The notes beneath the pieces were generated by a model, which searched no databases, was not told the origin of the DNA, and saw only the letters and a list, made by a program, of their open reading frames with translations. This document shows, in pieces, positions 1 through 8,658 of a DNA stretch of 64,000 nucleotides. The translations under genes and the position numbers were made by a program. Origin of the DNA: Cytophagales bacterium (GTDB lineage: Bacteria > Bacteroidota > Bacteroidia > Cytophagales > Cyclobacteriaceae); the NCBI GenBank assembly GCA_017303805.1, contig JAFLBQ010000001.1, forward strand, positions 310,001 to 374,000, given 5' to 3'. Every line of letters starts with the position of its first letter. Positions within the stretch are counted from its first letter, which is position 1.

Positions 1-1288
1 GGTTGGTAACAAGGTACCAGATAAGCAAGATGGGGATGGTAAAAATTGTGATGGAGAATACATTAAAAATATCGAAGGAGTTAATTAAAACAATAATGCC
101 CCCGGCCAACGCGCTTGCCAACGCGGTTACCGTGCCTTCAATTTTGGTTTGTGTATCAATGCTAATGGAGCGGTCAATGGGTACGTAAAAGAATTTAAAG
201 GTAGGCTCGTCCAATGCTTCGCGCAGCGAGTTAATAAAGAGCTTACTCATGGCAATGGCAATGAAAAAGAATGTAATGGTACTTTTTTCGCCTGTAGTAA
301 AATCGTAGCCAAAATAAGTTCCAAGCCCAATGGCTGCACCGGTAAAAATTAAAAGCACAATGGGGTTTATAAGCAGCGAAATGCGCAGGCCATAATCCTG
401 GTTCAACCGGTCGGTAACAAACGTGGTAAACAAGAAACTGAAAATAACCACGGTGCCCTCAAACAAACTAAGAAACGTAGCCACCTGCTGGTCGTCCATC
501 TTTCCATCGTTTGTGTACTGATTGGTGGTTGCGTTAAAAAATGCATAGTCCACAAACCGCAGGGCTATTAATGAAATAACAATGAATAGCGATAGCGTAA
601 CAATGTAGCGGTTTCCTAAGAATTGAGTGATGGTCAGTTTTTTGATTTCTGATTCACTCTTGATGGCCGTTCTTCCTGCTGAGAGATATTTTCTTGAAAG
701 AATAACAAACAAGACGAGATATCCGATAATACTTACCAGGCCTATGGAGTAAAGCGACTCGGGCGTAATACCATAGGAAAGCATAATGGGGATTGCAAAA
801 AAAGCCAACACGGCTGCTATATCGGTTCCAACGTCAACACTGCCCACCAGGCGTTTGGAAACGCGCACGTTGAACATGCGGTTAAACGAGCCCCAAAAAA
901 CCAGTTGAATAATAAAGGTAAAGGGCAGAATGAGGGTAAACCCGAAGTAGAATAACTGTGTTGTATCTTCCACGTAGTCTTCGCCAAACTCGATAAAAGC
1001 GGTAAAGGCAATTACCAAAAGCAGGTTAAAAACAGCAAGGGCCGTGAATGGTATCCGGCCCTGAAGAAAGTTGTAGAGTAAAGTAATTATAATGCCTATT
1101 CCTCCCGAAAGCGCCAGCGCTTCGGGCAGTTGTATTCGTTCGTCAAAGTGGGAAAGAAAAAGGGTTTGCGATGCTACCGCCACCGTAGCTAAAAACAAGC
1201 CCATCAGAAAGCTCATTATCAGCAATAGCGAAACCTGGCCGGTTTCTTCAGGCTCTACATCCAACAGTTTCCACAGGCGGTTAAGCAT
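1..1288 (-). CDS. ATP/ADP translocase-like (TLC/MFS-type) membrane protein, 3' end missing
   Basis: Reading the minus strand from the ATG at 1288 gives an open frame of about 429 codons that runs off the left edge without a stop. The protein starts MLNRLWKLLDVEPEE and then alternates long hydrophobic segments with short loops, at least ten likely transmembrane helices. A loop around the middle reads FFNATTNQYTNDGKMDD and is followed by a helix with FLSLFEGTVVIFSF. This pattern (short cytosolic lead, 11-12 helices, an F..N....D loop before a helix with FxGxxxxxS) resembles the Npt1/Npt2 nucleotide transporter-like proteins of Bacteroidota, which often carry HEAT repeats or a cyclic-nucleotide domain at the C terminus; any such domain would lie outside the window. 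Substrate is unknown. A generic MFS transporter is the alternative. The coding call is strong, the family call moderate. Confidence 0.65.
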   Translation of the reverse strand, partial: MLNRLWKLLDVEPEETGQVSLLLIMSFLMGLFLATVAVASQTLFLSHFDERIQLPEALALSGGIGIIITLLYNFLQGRIPFTALAVFNLLLVIAFTAFIEFGEDYVEDTTQLFYFGFTLILPFTFIIQLVFWGSFNRMFNVRVSKRLVGSVDVGTDIAAVLAFFAIPIMLSYGITPESLYSIGLVSIIGYLVLFVILSRKYLSAGRTAIKSESEIKKLTITQFLGNRYIVTLSLFIVISLIALRFVDYAFFNATTNQYTNDGKMDDQQVATFLSLFEGTVVIFSFLFTTFVTDRLNQDYGLRISLLINPIVLLIFTGAAIGLGTYFGYDFTTGEKSTITFFFIAIAMSKLFINSLREALDEPTFKFFYVPIDRSISIDTQTKIEGTVTALASALAGGIIVLINSFDIFNVFSITIFTIPILLIWYLVTN

Positions 1289-1485
1289 AGGGCAGCAATA
1301 AATCTCTAAATTTTAAACAATTCAGCGAAAAAACCTATTCAATTAACAGTTGATTTAACTTGTGTTACTTATTGATTAATAGTTGGTTGATGTAAGACTA
1401 ACGTAAGGATTAAATCCGCTGAACGAAAAAATCCGATCACGCCATAAATCAGGTTGCAATTAATAAAGTAAGTGCTTGCGCTAAA

Positions 1486-2676
1486 TTATTTTCGAAAGAG
1501 CAGCGAGCTATCGCCATAACTTAGAAACCGGTAGTTGTTGCTGAGGGCCTCTTCGTATATTTTTTGCCAATGAGTGCCAACGAAGGAAGCCACCAACAAG
1601 ATGAGCGTGGAGGCTGGCTGGTGAAAGTTGGTGATGAGTGCGTCAACCACCCGGAACCTGTAGCCCGGTACAATATAAATGGCGGTTTCACCTGCTACTG
1701 TGTCTGTTTGGGTCCGTTCCATGCAGGCCAGCACCTGTTGCAGGGCTTCGTGCCGGGTAATTTCTTGCGGCAACGTGTAGGCATCGTGCTGCGAGATGTG
1801 GAACTCGGCCTGCGGGTTTGTTTTAAGTTTTACTCCAAACCAGTACACACTTTCCAAGGTACGCACCGAGGTAGTGCCAACTGCCACCGAAAGGGTGTTG
1901 GTGAGCATGGCTTCCACATTGGCGCGCGAAACCACCAACTGTTCCTGATGCATGGTGTGCTCCAGGGCGTTTTGGGTTTTTATCGGCAGAAAAGTTCCGG
2001 CACTTACGTGAAGGGTAAGAAATTCCTTTTTTATTCCGACTTGTTCCAGTTGGTTCAGTACGGCTTGCGTAAAATGAAGGCCGGCCGTAGGTGCCGCAAC
2101 CGCTCCGTCATGCCGGGAGTATAAAGTCTGATACGTTTCTTTGTCGGCCGGTTGCACCGGCCGGTTTAAGTATGGTGGCAGCGGTACAACTCCGCAAAGA
2201 GAAACTAGTTCGGCAAACGTATGGCTGCTATTCCAGGTAAACTCAACTATACCTTCAGCCCGGTTAATCAGGCGGGCTTCCAATTCAAATTCAGCATGCA
2301 AAAAATGTAGCAACGTATTATCGGGCCAGCGTTTTAAATTGCCAATAGTACAGTGCCAGCGGCAGGTACCGGTTGCTACCATGGCTTGTTGCACAAGGTG
2401 CGATGGCGCCACGGGGTTCAACAAAAAAATTTCAATAGTGGCTCCGGTTTGTTTTTTAAAATGAAGCCGGGCCGGAATTACCCGGGTGTTATTAAAAAAC
2501 AAAGTACTTGCTGCCGGTAGGTGTGTAATCAGGTTGCTAAACGTATCGTGATTGATTGTTTCATTTCGGAAAACCAATAATTTGGATTGATCGCGCTGTG
2601 GCAATGGAAAACGGGCAATGCGATCGTCCGGCAACTCATAAAGGTAATCCTGCAGAGAGACTATCGGTTTGGTCAT
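1486..2676 (-). CDS. queA: S-adenosylmethionine:tRNA ribosyltransferase-isomerase
   Basis: QueA transfers and isomerises the ribosyl group of AdoMet onto 7-aminomethyl-7-deazaguanine in tRNA, giving epoxyqueuosine. The protein opens with YELPDDRIARFPLPQRDQSKLLVF, a QueA signature, and later has FFNNTRVIPARLHF, GAVAAPTAGLHFT, HVSAGTFLPI and TTSVRTLES, all conserved in the family, ending in a C-terminal LITNFHQPASTLILLVASF block. The frame is open up to 2883, but the first 69 residues of that longer version show no similarity to the family and overlap the divergent menC start. The ATG at 2676 (MTKPIVSLQDYLYELP) is therefore chosen, giving 396 residues, normal for Bacteroidota QueA. It is monocistronic here and divergent from menC. 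Confidence 0.95.
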   Translation of the reverse strand: MTKPIVSLQDYLYELPDDRIARFPLPQRDQSKLLVFRNETINHDTFSNLITHLPAASTLFFNNTRVIPARLHFKKQTGATIEIFLLNPVAPSHLVQQAMVATGTCRWHCTIGNLKRWPDNTLLHFLHAEFELEARLINRAEGIVEFTWNSSHTFAELVSLCGVVPLPPYLNRPVQPADKETYQTLYSRHDGAVAAPTAGLHFTQAVLNQLEQVGIKKEFLTLHVSAGTFLPIKTQNALEHTMHQEQLVVSRANVEAMLTNTLSVAVGTTSVRTLESVYWFGVKLKTNPQAEFHISQHDAYTLPQEITRHEALQQVLACMERTQTDTVAGETAIYIVPGYRFRVVDALITNFHQPASTLILLVASFVGTHWQKIYEEALSNNYRFLSYGDSSLLFRK

Positions 2677-2716
2677 AAATCCATGCAAAGGTATTAAACA
2701 CCCGTGGTCGTGTGTA

Positions 2717-2724
2717 AATATTTG
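2717..2724 (+). promoter_or_regulatory. candidate -7 element for menC
   Basis: AATATTTG followed by GCC lies 26 bases before the menC ATG. It matches seven of eight positions of the Bacteroidota TAnnTTTG -7 box and resembles the ATATTTGC boxes before thrS, infC and ychF. No clear -33 TTTG is seen. Confidence 0.3.
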
Positions 2725-2749
2725 GCCATCTTCACCCTGATTTTTTTCT

Positions 2750-3835
2750 ATGGCACTAAAGGCGCAACTCCGCAAACAGATTTTTGAGTTCTCTTTCAAC
2801 GCGCGCACTTCGCGTGGGGCTATGAAAGACAAGACCTCATGGTTCATTCTGCTTACCGATGAGGCTAAAAGTATTACCGGCACAGGCGAATGTGGTCCCT
2901 TGCCGGGATTAAGTCCGGAACTTACGGAAAGCTTTGAAGCTACATTGAATCAACTCATTGCATGGATAAATGAAAGCCATTTGCAAGGATTAGAGCTCCC
3001 CAACCTTCAGGCTGCGGGCAAGTGGGTAGAGAATAACCTGGCGGAGCAGTTCCGGAGTTCGTCAATTATTTTTGCGCTGGAAACAGCCCTGCTTGATCTG
3101 GCCACCGGTGGGCAAAAAGTTTTGTTCGATAATAGTTTCAGGAGGGGCGTTCCTGTTCCAATCAATGGTTTGATTTGGATGGGCGGCCTCGATTTCATGC
3201 TTCAGCAAATTGAAATAAAAATCCGCGATGGATTTACGTGCCTAAAACTAAAAGTAGGTAGCCATGATTTTGAAAAAGAATGCGATGTGCTGCAATACAT
3301 TCGCAGAAAGTACTTTCGTGAAAACATTACGATACGGTTAGATGCGAACGGGGCATTTAAACCCGAAGAAGCGCTGGATAAGCTTCATCGGCTTGCGCGA
3401 TTTGAAATCCATTCTATTGAACAACCGCTTAAACCAGGCCATCACTCTTTACCGGAACTTTGCCTCCAATCGCCTATTCCTATTGCGTTGGACGAAGAGT
3501 TGATTGGAGTTACCGGGCAGCAAAAGAAGACCGAACTTCTTCATCGCGTTAAGCCGGCTTACATAATATTAAAACCAACCTTACACGGTGGCCTTTCCGG
3601 TTGTGCCGAGTGGATTGAGTTGGCCGAAAAGGCCGGGATTGGTTGGTGGTTAACCTCGGCTCTGGAAAGCAACCTCGGGTTAAATGCCATTGCACAGTTT
3701 ACGGCAAACTACCCGATTACAATTCCGCAAGGGCTGGGCACGGGAATGATTTATACCAACAATCTGGAAGGGCCGCTGCTAGTTGAGCGCGGCAACCTTT
3801 TTGCCGATTCAGGCGGTTCCTGGGCTGATTTCTAA
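2750..3835 (+). CDS. menC: o-succinylbenzoate synthase
   Basis: MenC dehydrates SHCHC to o-succinylbenzoate in menaquinone biosynthesis and belongs to the enolase superfamily. The barrel motifs are present in order: CLKLKVG (KxK catalytic lysine), IRLDANGAF (metal Asp), SIEQPL (metal Glu), IALDEEL (metal Asp) and YIILKPTLHGG (second catalytic lysine), followed by LTSALESNLGLNAIAQ, typical of the muconate lactonising subgroup. Length 361 fits the family. Generic dipeptide epimerase is the main alternative fold-mate, but the men genes 1.2 kb downstream make MenC the natural reading. It stands apart from the other men genes and on the opposite strand, with its start only 74 bases from the queA start. 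Confidence 0.93.
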   Translation: MALKAQLRKQIFEFSFNARTSRGAMKDKTSWFILLTDEAKSITGTGECGPLPGLSPELTESFEATLNQLIAWINESHLQGLELPNLQAAGKWVENNLAEQFRSSSIIFALETALLDLATGGQKVLFDNSFRRGVPVPINGLIWMGGLDFMLQQIEIKIRDGFTCLKLKVGSHDFEKECDVLQYIRRKYFRENITIRLDANGAFKPEEALDKLHRLARFEIHSIEQPLKPGHHSLPELCLQSPIPIALDEELIGVTGQQKKTELLHRVKPAYIILKPTLHGGLSGCAEWIELAEKAGIGWWLTSALESNLGLNAIAQFTANYPITIPQGLGTGMIYTNNLEGPLLVERGNLFADSGGSWADF

Positions 3836-3860
3836 AAAATAACCCTTAAAACTAATTTTT

Positions 3861-3940
3861 TTAGCTAATTATTTGCTTTAGTAGTTTTATAAGGCTTATT
3901 TAGCTAAAATTATTAGTCAATGTGCGATTTTAAGCTAAAA
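3861..3940. promoter_or_regulatory. cluster of TTAGCTAA palindromes, candidate operator
   Basis: The perfect palindrome TTAGCTAA occurs at 3861-3868 and again at 3900-3907, where it extends to the ten-base palindrome TTTAGCTAAA (3899-3908). A near copy, TTTAAGCTAAA, lies at about 3929-3939, just inside the next small gene. Spacing is about 39 and 31 bases. The block sits in an AT-rich stretch directly upstream of the small gene and XRE/S24 repressor pair, so an autoregulatory operator is a reasonable inference. Confidence 0.45.
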
Positions 3941-4177
3941 TTAGAGACCAAAAGACTGCAATCGGGCCGGTTTCAGGTAAACTTTAGTACCGGGCTCACC
4001 GATGGTTATTATGGCTATCTACTGGCCGAACCACAAACTGCAGTAAGTGACATTATTTCGAAAATTAATCGGCACATAACTGCTTTCGATAACTCGGAAA
4101 GATACTTGCAACGCAACCTTTTTTCGTTGGGAAATCGCCAGGTAAACTCTGGCCGGATTTTAATTTTTAAACGCTAA
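3920..4177 (+). CDS. small hypothetical protein upstream of LexA-like repressor
   Basis: An 85-residue protein starting MCDFKLKLETKRLQSGRF and ending ILIFKR. It has no signal peptide, transmembrane segment or motif that I recognise; the central part (GYYGYLLAEP, ISKINRHITAF) looks like a small alpha/beta domain. It ends five bases before the start of the XRE/S24 regulator and shares its upstream palindromes, so the two are probably co-transcribed. It could be a partner or antagonist of the repressor, but nothing in the sequence proves this. Confidence 0.6.
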   Translation: MCDFKLKLETKRLQSGRFQVNFSTGLTDGYYGYLLAEPQTAVSDIISKINRHITAFDNSERYLQRNLFSLGNRQVNSGRILIFKR

Positions 4178-4182
4178 TTAAA

Positions 4183-4962
4183 ATGGTAAAACTAAATGAG
4201 AACATCCGCATTCTGCGCAGGCGCCTGTCGCTTACACAAGATCAGTTTGCACAAAAGTTAGGCATTAAGCGCTCGTTGGTAGGCGCTTACGAAGAAGGCC
4301 GGGCCGAACCGCGCTTAGAGTTACTTCAAAAAATGGCCGACCTGTTTTCCATTTCGGTAGATCAGTTAATTGGACAGGATTTTTCTGCGGCCGCCCCTGC
4401 CATGGTAAAATCGTACGAGCGCGGTAAAGATGTTGTGGTTGTTACCGTAGATGCAAACCAGAAACACAATATTGAGTTTGTTCCTGTAAAGGCGGCTGCC
4501 GGTTATCTCAATGGTTATGCCGATGTGGAGTATGTGAAGGAGCTACCTCTTTTTAGTTTACCTAACCTAAGGCAAGGTACCTACCGCGCATTTGAGATAA
4601 GTGGCGATTCGATGCTACCCTTAATGCCGGGCTCCATCGTGGTGGGCGAGTATGTCGAAAACCTGCGGCATATTAAAAACGGAAAAACCTACATTCTGGT
4701 AACCGAGCGTGAAGGCATTGTGTACAAACGTGTATTTAATTACCTGGAAGAAAACGGCAACCTGTTTTTGGTTTCGGATAACCGGCAATATGCACCCTAT
4801 CAATTACGCGGTGAAGATGTACTGGAAGCATGGTCTGCAAAAGCCTACATCAGCGTACAATTTCCGGATGTTTCCGAAAACCAAGAGGTTACAGTAGATC
4901 AGTTAGCCAGCGTAGTACTCGATTTACAGAAAGAGATTTTAGACTTGAAATCAAAGAAATAA
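4183..4962 (+). CDS. XRE-family repressor with LexA/S24 self-cleaving domain
   Basis: Residues 1-65 form an XRE helix-turn-helix domain (LTQDQFAQKLGIKRSLVGAYEEGRAEP). Residues about 100-235 form an S24 peptidase-like domain with all elements for LexA-type autoproteolysis: an Ala106-Gly107 scissile pair in VKAAAGY, Ser143 in ISGDSMLP and Lys182 in VYKRV. The spacing Gly-Ser 36 and Ser-Lys 39 is close to that in LexA. A short coiled C-terminal tail (VVLDLQKEILDLKSKK) follows. The family contains SOS and phage repressors; free-standing members are common in Cytophagales and of mostly unknown targets. No phage genes are near, so this is unlikely to be a prophage repressor. Upstream TTAGCTAA sites are the candidate operator. 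Confidence 0.85.
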   Translation: MVKLNENIRILRRRLSLTQDQFAQKLGIKRSLVGAYEEGRAEPRLELLQKMADLFSISVDQLIGQDFSAAAPAMVKSYERGKDVVVVTVDANQKHNIEFVPVKAAAGYLNGYADVEYVKELPLFSLPNLRQGTYRAFEISGDSMLPLMPGSIVVGEYVENLRHIKNGKTYILVTEREGIVYKRVFNYLEENGNLFLVSDNRQYAPYQLRGEDVLEAWSAKAYISVQFPDVSENQEVTVDQLASVVLDLQKEILDLKSKK

Positions 4963-4981
4963 AACTTAGCGGTTTACTTTG

Positions 4982-5015
4982 CCCGACCTTTCTTCTTACA
5001 GAGAAGAGAGGCGGG
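4982..5015. terminator. hairpin between convergent genes
   Basis: CCCG, one base, then CCTTTCTTCT pairs with AGAAGAGAGG (one G-T wobble) and CGGG, with loop TACAG. The hairpin sits between the repressor (ends 4962) and menE (ends 5031), which converge. There is no T tract on either strand, so it is a terminator or mRNA-protecting structure of uncertain strength. Confidence 0.4.
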
Positions 5016-5030
5016 TGAAAGGTTTTGAGT

Positions 5031-6104
5031 TTAAGAATTTGAAATGTTGAATTTCAAGATTTCAATTGTTTGCGGCCGGTTAATCTTTCCGCTTTGTGTA
5101 TAGGCAAATTGTCCAAGCTGGTAAATCGATTTTGGATTTTCGTACCGAGATAAGTTTTGCTCAAGTTCTCGCATTACTAAATCAGTTTTTTCTGCCGAAA
5201 GCGCAGCTTCAATAATCAAAGCTACCGATTCGCCTAACTGTGCATGCGGCAGGCCCGCAATAAAAAATCGATTGGTAATTTTCAGTTTCTCAAACACCTT
5301 AGCAATGAGCGGTTCAACTTTTTCCGGAATAATTTTTACACCACCGGTATTAATCACGCTATCAATTCTTCCAAGCCAGCGAAACTGATTTTTACTTACA
5401 CGTTCAATCAAATCGTTGGTGATTACAGCTTCGGGGCCCAGGTGTGCAGCCGTAACAACCAAACAGCCTCGTTCGTCTGTTTCAATTTCAAAACCCGGAA
5501 GCACCTGAAACGTATTTTCGGTAGTGCTGTTTATTTTTTGAAGCGCTATGTGCGTAAGGGTCTCCGTCATGCCATAGGTGGCAAACATGCCGTTGGTAAA
5601 TGATTGCAATGCGGTGCGGGTTTGCTCACTCAAAGGTGCTCCGCCAATAAGTACATTCCGGATTTTATGGAGCTTTTCATGCTGCGGAGAGTTAAGGATT
5701 GTTTCTACCTGATACGGCACAAGCGCAGTAAAGTCAATTTGAAGATGCGCTACCGATTGAAGCGGATTGGCTTGCGGAGGTGTAACGATTATGTTCATGC
5801 CTGTTTCCATTGCGCGTACCAGCATCATCAACCCGGCTACAAACGCAACATCCAGACAAACCAACGCAGTCTCTTCCGGCTTAAGGTTAAGATACTCCGC
5901 AGTAATGCGCGCGCTGGCCTTTAACTGGTACCGGGTAACTTCTATTCGCTTGGGGGCTCCGGTTGATCCGGATGTTTGTAAAACAAATTTTTCTTTTTCG
6001 TTCAGCCAATCACTACAAAAAATAATGGCTGAAGAAGATTCAGCCACTCCGTTTTTAATTTCGTTGAACGAATAACGTTTACCATTTTCAAGTAACCAGG
6101 GCAT
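5031..6104 (-). CDS. menE: o-succinylbenzoate-CoA ligase
   Basis: MenE adenylates o-succinylbenzoate and joins it to CoA. The protein is a compact AMP-forming ligase of 357 residues: phosphate loop LQTSGSTGAPKRIEV, AMP motif ATYGMTETLTHIAL, and the hinge region LGRIDSVINTGGVKIIPEKVE, followed by a small C-terminal domain ending SGKINRPQ with the catalytic lysine. The N-terminal part of classical ligases is shortened, as is usual for Bacteroidota MenE. It is the last gene of the men operon, 15 bases after menB, and converges on the XRE/S24 repressor. Confidence 0.9.
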   Translation of the reverse strand: MPWLLENGKRYSFNEIKNGVAESSSAIIFCSDWLNEKEKFVLQTSGSTGAPKRIEVTRYQLKASARITAEYLNLKPEETALVCLDVAFVAGLMMLVRAMETGMNIIVTPPQANPLQSVAHLQIDFTALVPYQVETILNSPQHEKLHKIRNVLIGGAPLSEQTRTALQSFTNGMFATYGMTETLTHIALQKINSTTENTFQVLPGFEIETDERGCLVVTAAHLGPEAVITNDLIERVSKNQFRWLGRIDSVINTGGVKIIPEKVEPLIAKVFEKLKITNRFFIAGLPHAQLGESVALIIEAALSAEKTDLVMRELEQNLSRYENPKSIYQLGQFAYTQSGKINRPQTIEILKFNISNS

Positions 6105-6119
6105 GGTTGCGTAAATACG

Positions 6120-6944
6120 TTATGGAAACTTAGGAAACTTAGAGAAGTCGGGTTCTCTTTTTTCCAAAAATGCATTCTTCCCTTCTTTGGCTTCATCGCT
6201 AAGGTAGTATAGCAACGTTGCATTGCCTGCCAACTCCTGGATTCCGGCCTGGCCATCCAGTTCGGCATTGAATGCACACTTGAGCATCCGAATTGCCAGC
6301 GGACTTTTCTTAAGAATTTTTTTAGCCCACTCCACGTAAGTTTCTTCCAGCTTTTCTAACGGAACAACTTTATTTACCAAGCCCATATCAAGCGCTTCCT
6401 GTGCATCGTATTGGTCGCACAGATACCAGATCTCGCGGGCTTTTTTCTGACCCACAATCCGGGCAAGGTAAGAAGCACCAAAACCGCCATCAAAACTTCC
6501 TACTTTGGGGCCGGTTTGACCGAAGCGCGCATTCTCGGCAGCGATACTCAGGTCGCACACAACATGCAACACATGGCCGCCACCAATAGCCCAACCGGCC
6601 ACAGCCGCTATTACCGGTTTGGAAATAGAGCGAATAATTTTTTGCAGGTCGAGCACATTGAGCCGGGGAACGGTGTCGCTGCCCACATACCCGCCATGGC
6701 CGCGTACACTCTGGTCGCCTCCACTGCAAAATGCTTTGCCTCCTTCGCCAGTAAGAATAATTACTCCTACCGATGCGTCTTCGCGGCAAAGTAACATGGC
6801 ATCAATCATTTCCTGAACGGTAAGCGGTGTAAACGCATTGTGTACTTCAGGCCGGTTAATGCTTATGCGGGCAATGCCCTCGTATTTGTGAAACAGAATC
6901 TCTTTGTATTCTTTAACAGATTTCCAATCGTATTTAAGTTGCAT
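6120..6944 (-). CDS. menB: 1,4-dihydroxy-2-naphthoyl-CoA synthase
   Basis: MenB closes the ring of o-succinylbenzoyl-CoA to give DHNA-CoA. It is a crotonase-fold protein of 274 residues with [20 protein letters not shown] near the N terminus, the oxyanion segment [39 protein letters not shown], and [21 protein letters not shown], the last being a MenB hallmark that separates it from enoyl-CoA hydratases. Its ATG lies inside the end of menD (11-base overlap), which implies translational coupling. Confidence 0.96.
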   Translation of the reverse strand: MQLKYDWKSVKEYKEILFHKYEGIARISINRPEVHNAFTPLTVQEMIDAMLLCREDASVGVIILTGEGGKAFCSGGDQSVRGHGGYVGSDTVPRLNVLDLQKIIRSISKPVIAAVAGWAIGGGHVLHVVCDLSIAAENARFGQTGPKVGSFDGGFGASYLARIVGQKKAREIWYLCDQYDAQEALDMGLVNKVVPLEKLEETYVEWAKKILKKSPLAIRMLKCAFNAELDGQAGIQELAGNATLLYYLSDEAKEGKNAFLEKREPDFSKFPKFP

Positions 6945-8658
6945 AGCTCTTTTTTATTACTTGTTTAAAATCGTTGAAAGCAATTAACGCTTGTTGCTGA
7001 GTGCTTTTTATTTCTAAAATTTTTGTTGACCCATCAAAAATAAAAAACTCACGCAATGCTTCGGTAAGTTCTTCTTTACTGCCGGCCGTTAAGTATGTGT
7101 GGTTAAATTCTTGTGCCAGATGCCGGGCGCTTAGGGCTTGATGTGTAACAAAAAATTCATCTTTCTGTGGTACTGCGCCCGGGCCATCGATCAAGTTGAA
7201 AATTACTCCACCCTGGTTATTAAGTACTACCACGCGCAGGTTGGGCATTTTGTAATTGTGCCAAAAAGCATTTCGATCGTAGAAGAAGGCAAGATCGCCA
7301 GTTAGAAGTACTTGGGGCGTGTTGCTGCTGAGCGAATGGCCCACGGCCGTGCTGGTACACCCGTCAATACCGCTGGTGCCTCGGTTGGCGTAAACCTGAA
7401 TGTCTTTTTGTTGTGCTGTTAATCCAACCAGGTTAAGATAGCGCACCGACATACTATTTGCAGCGTGTAAATTGATGTGCGCGGGTAAGTTTTTTAAAAT
7501 AGTTTGAACTGCATCAAGCTCGTGAAAGCCGGTTGTGGCAAAGTAATTTTTGTAGCCTTCACGGGTAGCTTGTTCAACCGCTTGCCATTGGGCAAAATAG
7601 TGTTGGTTTTTCGAATCTTGTCGTTCGGAATGCTCAATGGTAAGTTGATTAAAGAAGTCAAGCGGATGGCATGCTATTGTTTTGGTAAGCGATTGAAACG
7701 GGTCGGGCACATACCCGCCCGGTTGAATATGCCAATGCTCTACGGGTGCGTAGCTTCGTAAAAACTGTTTGAGGTTTTTTGAGATTACCGATTTACCAAA
7801 AGTAATTAGCAATTCAGGTTGTAGTGCGGCCTTCAAGTTTTCGTTTGCATGAGCAAGAAAAACATCGGCCAACCGAACAGTTTCTTCTGCCGGATGAAAA
7901 TTTGAGATTACATCGCCCAACAGGGCAGCCCCGTGTTGTTTACAAAACCGGCTAACACCTTGTAACAAGGCTGTGTGCTTTTCTTGCTGGCCGGCAACTA
8001 CCATTATTTTAGCGTACTGACTTAACTTATTGCGAATACCAGCCAGGCTTTCGATAGTAAGCGTGGGGTTCGTTTTTTCGAGAGTTGTTACTTTCAGATT
8101 TTTACTGAATGTGATCGCTTCTCCGGCAGCCGGGTAGAGCGGTTCACGAAGTGGCACATTGATGTGTACCGGTCCGGCCGGAAAAGTGGTGGAAAGCAGT
8201 ATGGCTTCATTTACCAGCCGCTGAATGTGCCATATCGAATCGGAATGATTGGTGGCAGTGGGCAAGCTATAGGCATGTTTTACATGGGCCCCATAAATAT
8301 TTTCTTGCCGGATGGTTTGCCCATCCCATTGGTCAATCCACTCCGCGGGCCGGTCGGCAGTAAAAATTAAAAGCGGAATTTGTTGATAGAAGGCCTCGGC
8401 TACAGCCGGTGCAAAATTATAAGCGGCACTTCCTGATGTACAAACCAACACCGTTGGTGTTTGTGTTTGCTGTGCTATTCCAAGTGCCACAAATGCTGCG
8501 CTGCGTTCATCGCTGAAGGTGCGGGATTGAATGGCAGGATGCGAGGTAAAAGCAAGTGTGAGTGGTGCACAGCGCGAACCCGGACACACCACCGCTTGCT
8601 GAATGCCGTGCGCAGCGCAAATAGCAGCGATATCAAAGATGGGTTGGTACGCGCTCAC
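6934..8658 (-). CDS. menD: SEPHCHC synthase (2-oxoglutarate decarboxylase type)
   Basis: MenD is the thiamine diphosphate enzyme that adds the succinyl semialdehyde unit of 2-oxoglutarate to isochorismate. The N-terminal block [18 protein letters not shown] with the catalytic Glu in [13 protein letters not shown], then [19 protein letters not shown] and [18 protein letters not shown], and the C-terminal cofactor segment [16 protein letters not shown] with NNQGGVIFN are all typical. Length 574 is normal. The start is GTG, inside a GTGA overlap with the menF stop, so menF and menD are translationally coupled. Confidence 0.96.
   Translation of the reverse strand: MSAYQPIFDIAAICAAHGIQQAVVCPGSRCAPLTLAFTSHPAIQSRTFSDERSAAFVALGIAQQTQTPTVLVCTSGSAAYNFAPAVAEAFYQQIPLLIFTADRPAEWIDQWDGQTIRQENIYGAHVKHAYSLPTATNHSDSIWHIQRLVNEAILLSTTFPAGPVHINVPLREPLYPAAGEAITFSKNLKVTTLEKTNPTLTIESLAGIRNKLSQYAKIMVVAGQQEKHTALLQGVSRFCKQHGAALLGDVISNFHPAEETVRLADVFLAHANENLKAALQPELLITFGKSVISKNLKQFLRSYAPVEHWHIQPGGYVPDPFQSLTKTIACHPLDFFNQLTIEHSERQDSKNQHYFAQWQAVEQATREGYKNYFATTGFHELDAVQTILKNLPAHINLHAANSMSVRYLNLVGLTAQQKDIQVYANRGTSGIDGCTSTAVGHSLSSNTPQVLLTGDLAFFYDRNAFWHNYKMPNLRVVVLNNQGGVIFNLIDGPGAVPQKDEFFVTHQALSARHLAQEFNHTYLTAGSKEELTEALREFFIFDGSTKILEIKSTQQQALIAFNDFKQVIKKSYAT

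Noticed and set aside
1564-2464. Two plus-strand frames (186 and 107 residues) opposite queA
   Set aside because: Both lie fully within queA, have no family features and no promoter.
2677-2883. N-terminal extension of queA to an upstream ATG
   Set aside because: The added residues have no QueA character and overlap the divergent menC start and its likely promoter; the family N terminus begins at 2676.
4183-4962. Prophage repressor marking an integrated phage
   Set aside because: No phage structural, integrase or lysis genes lie nearby; flanks are menaquinone genes.
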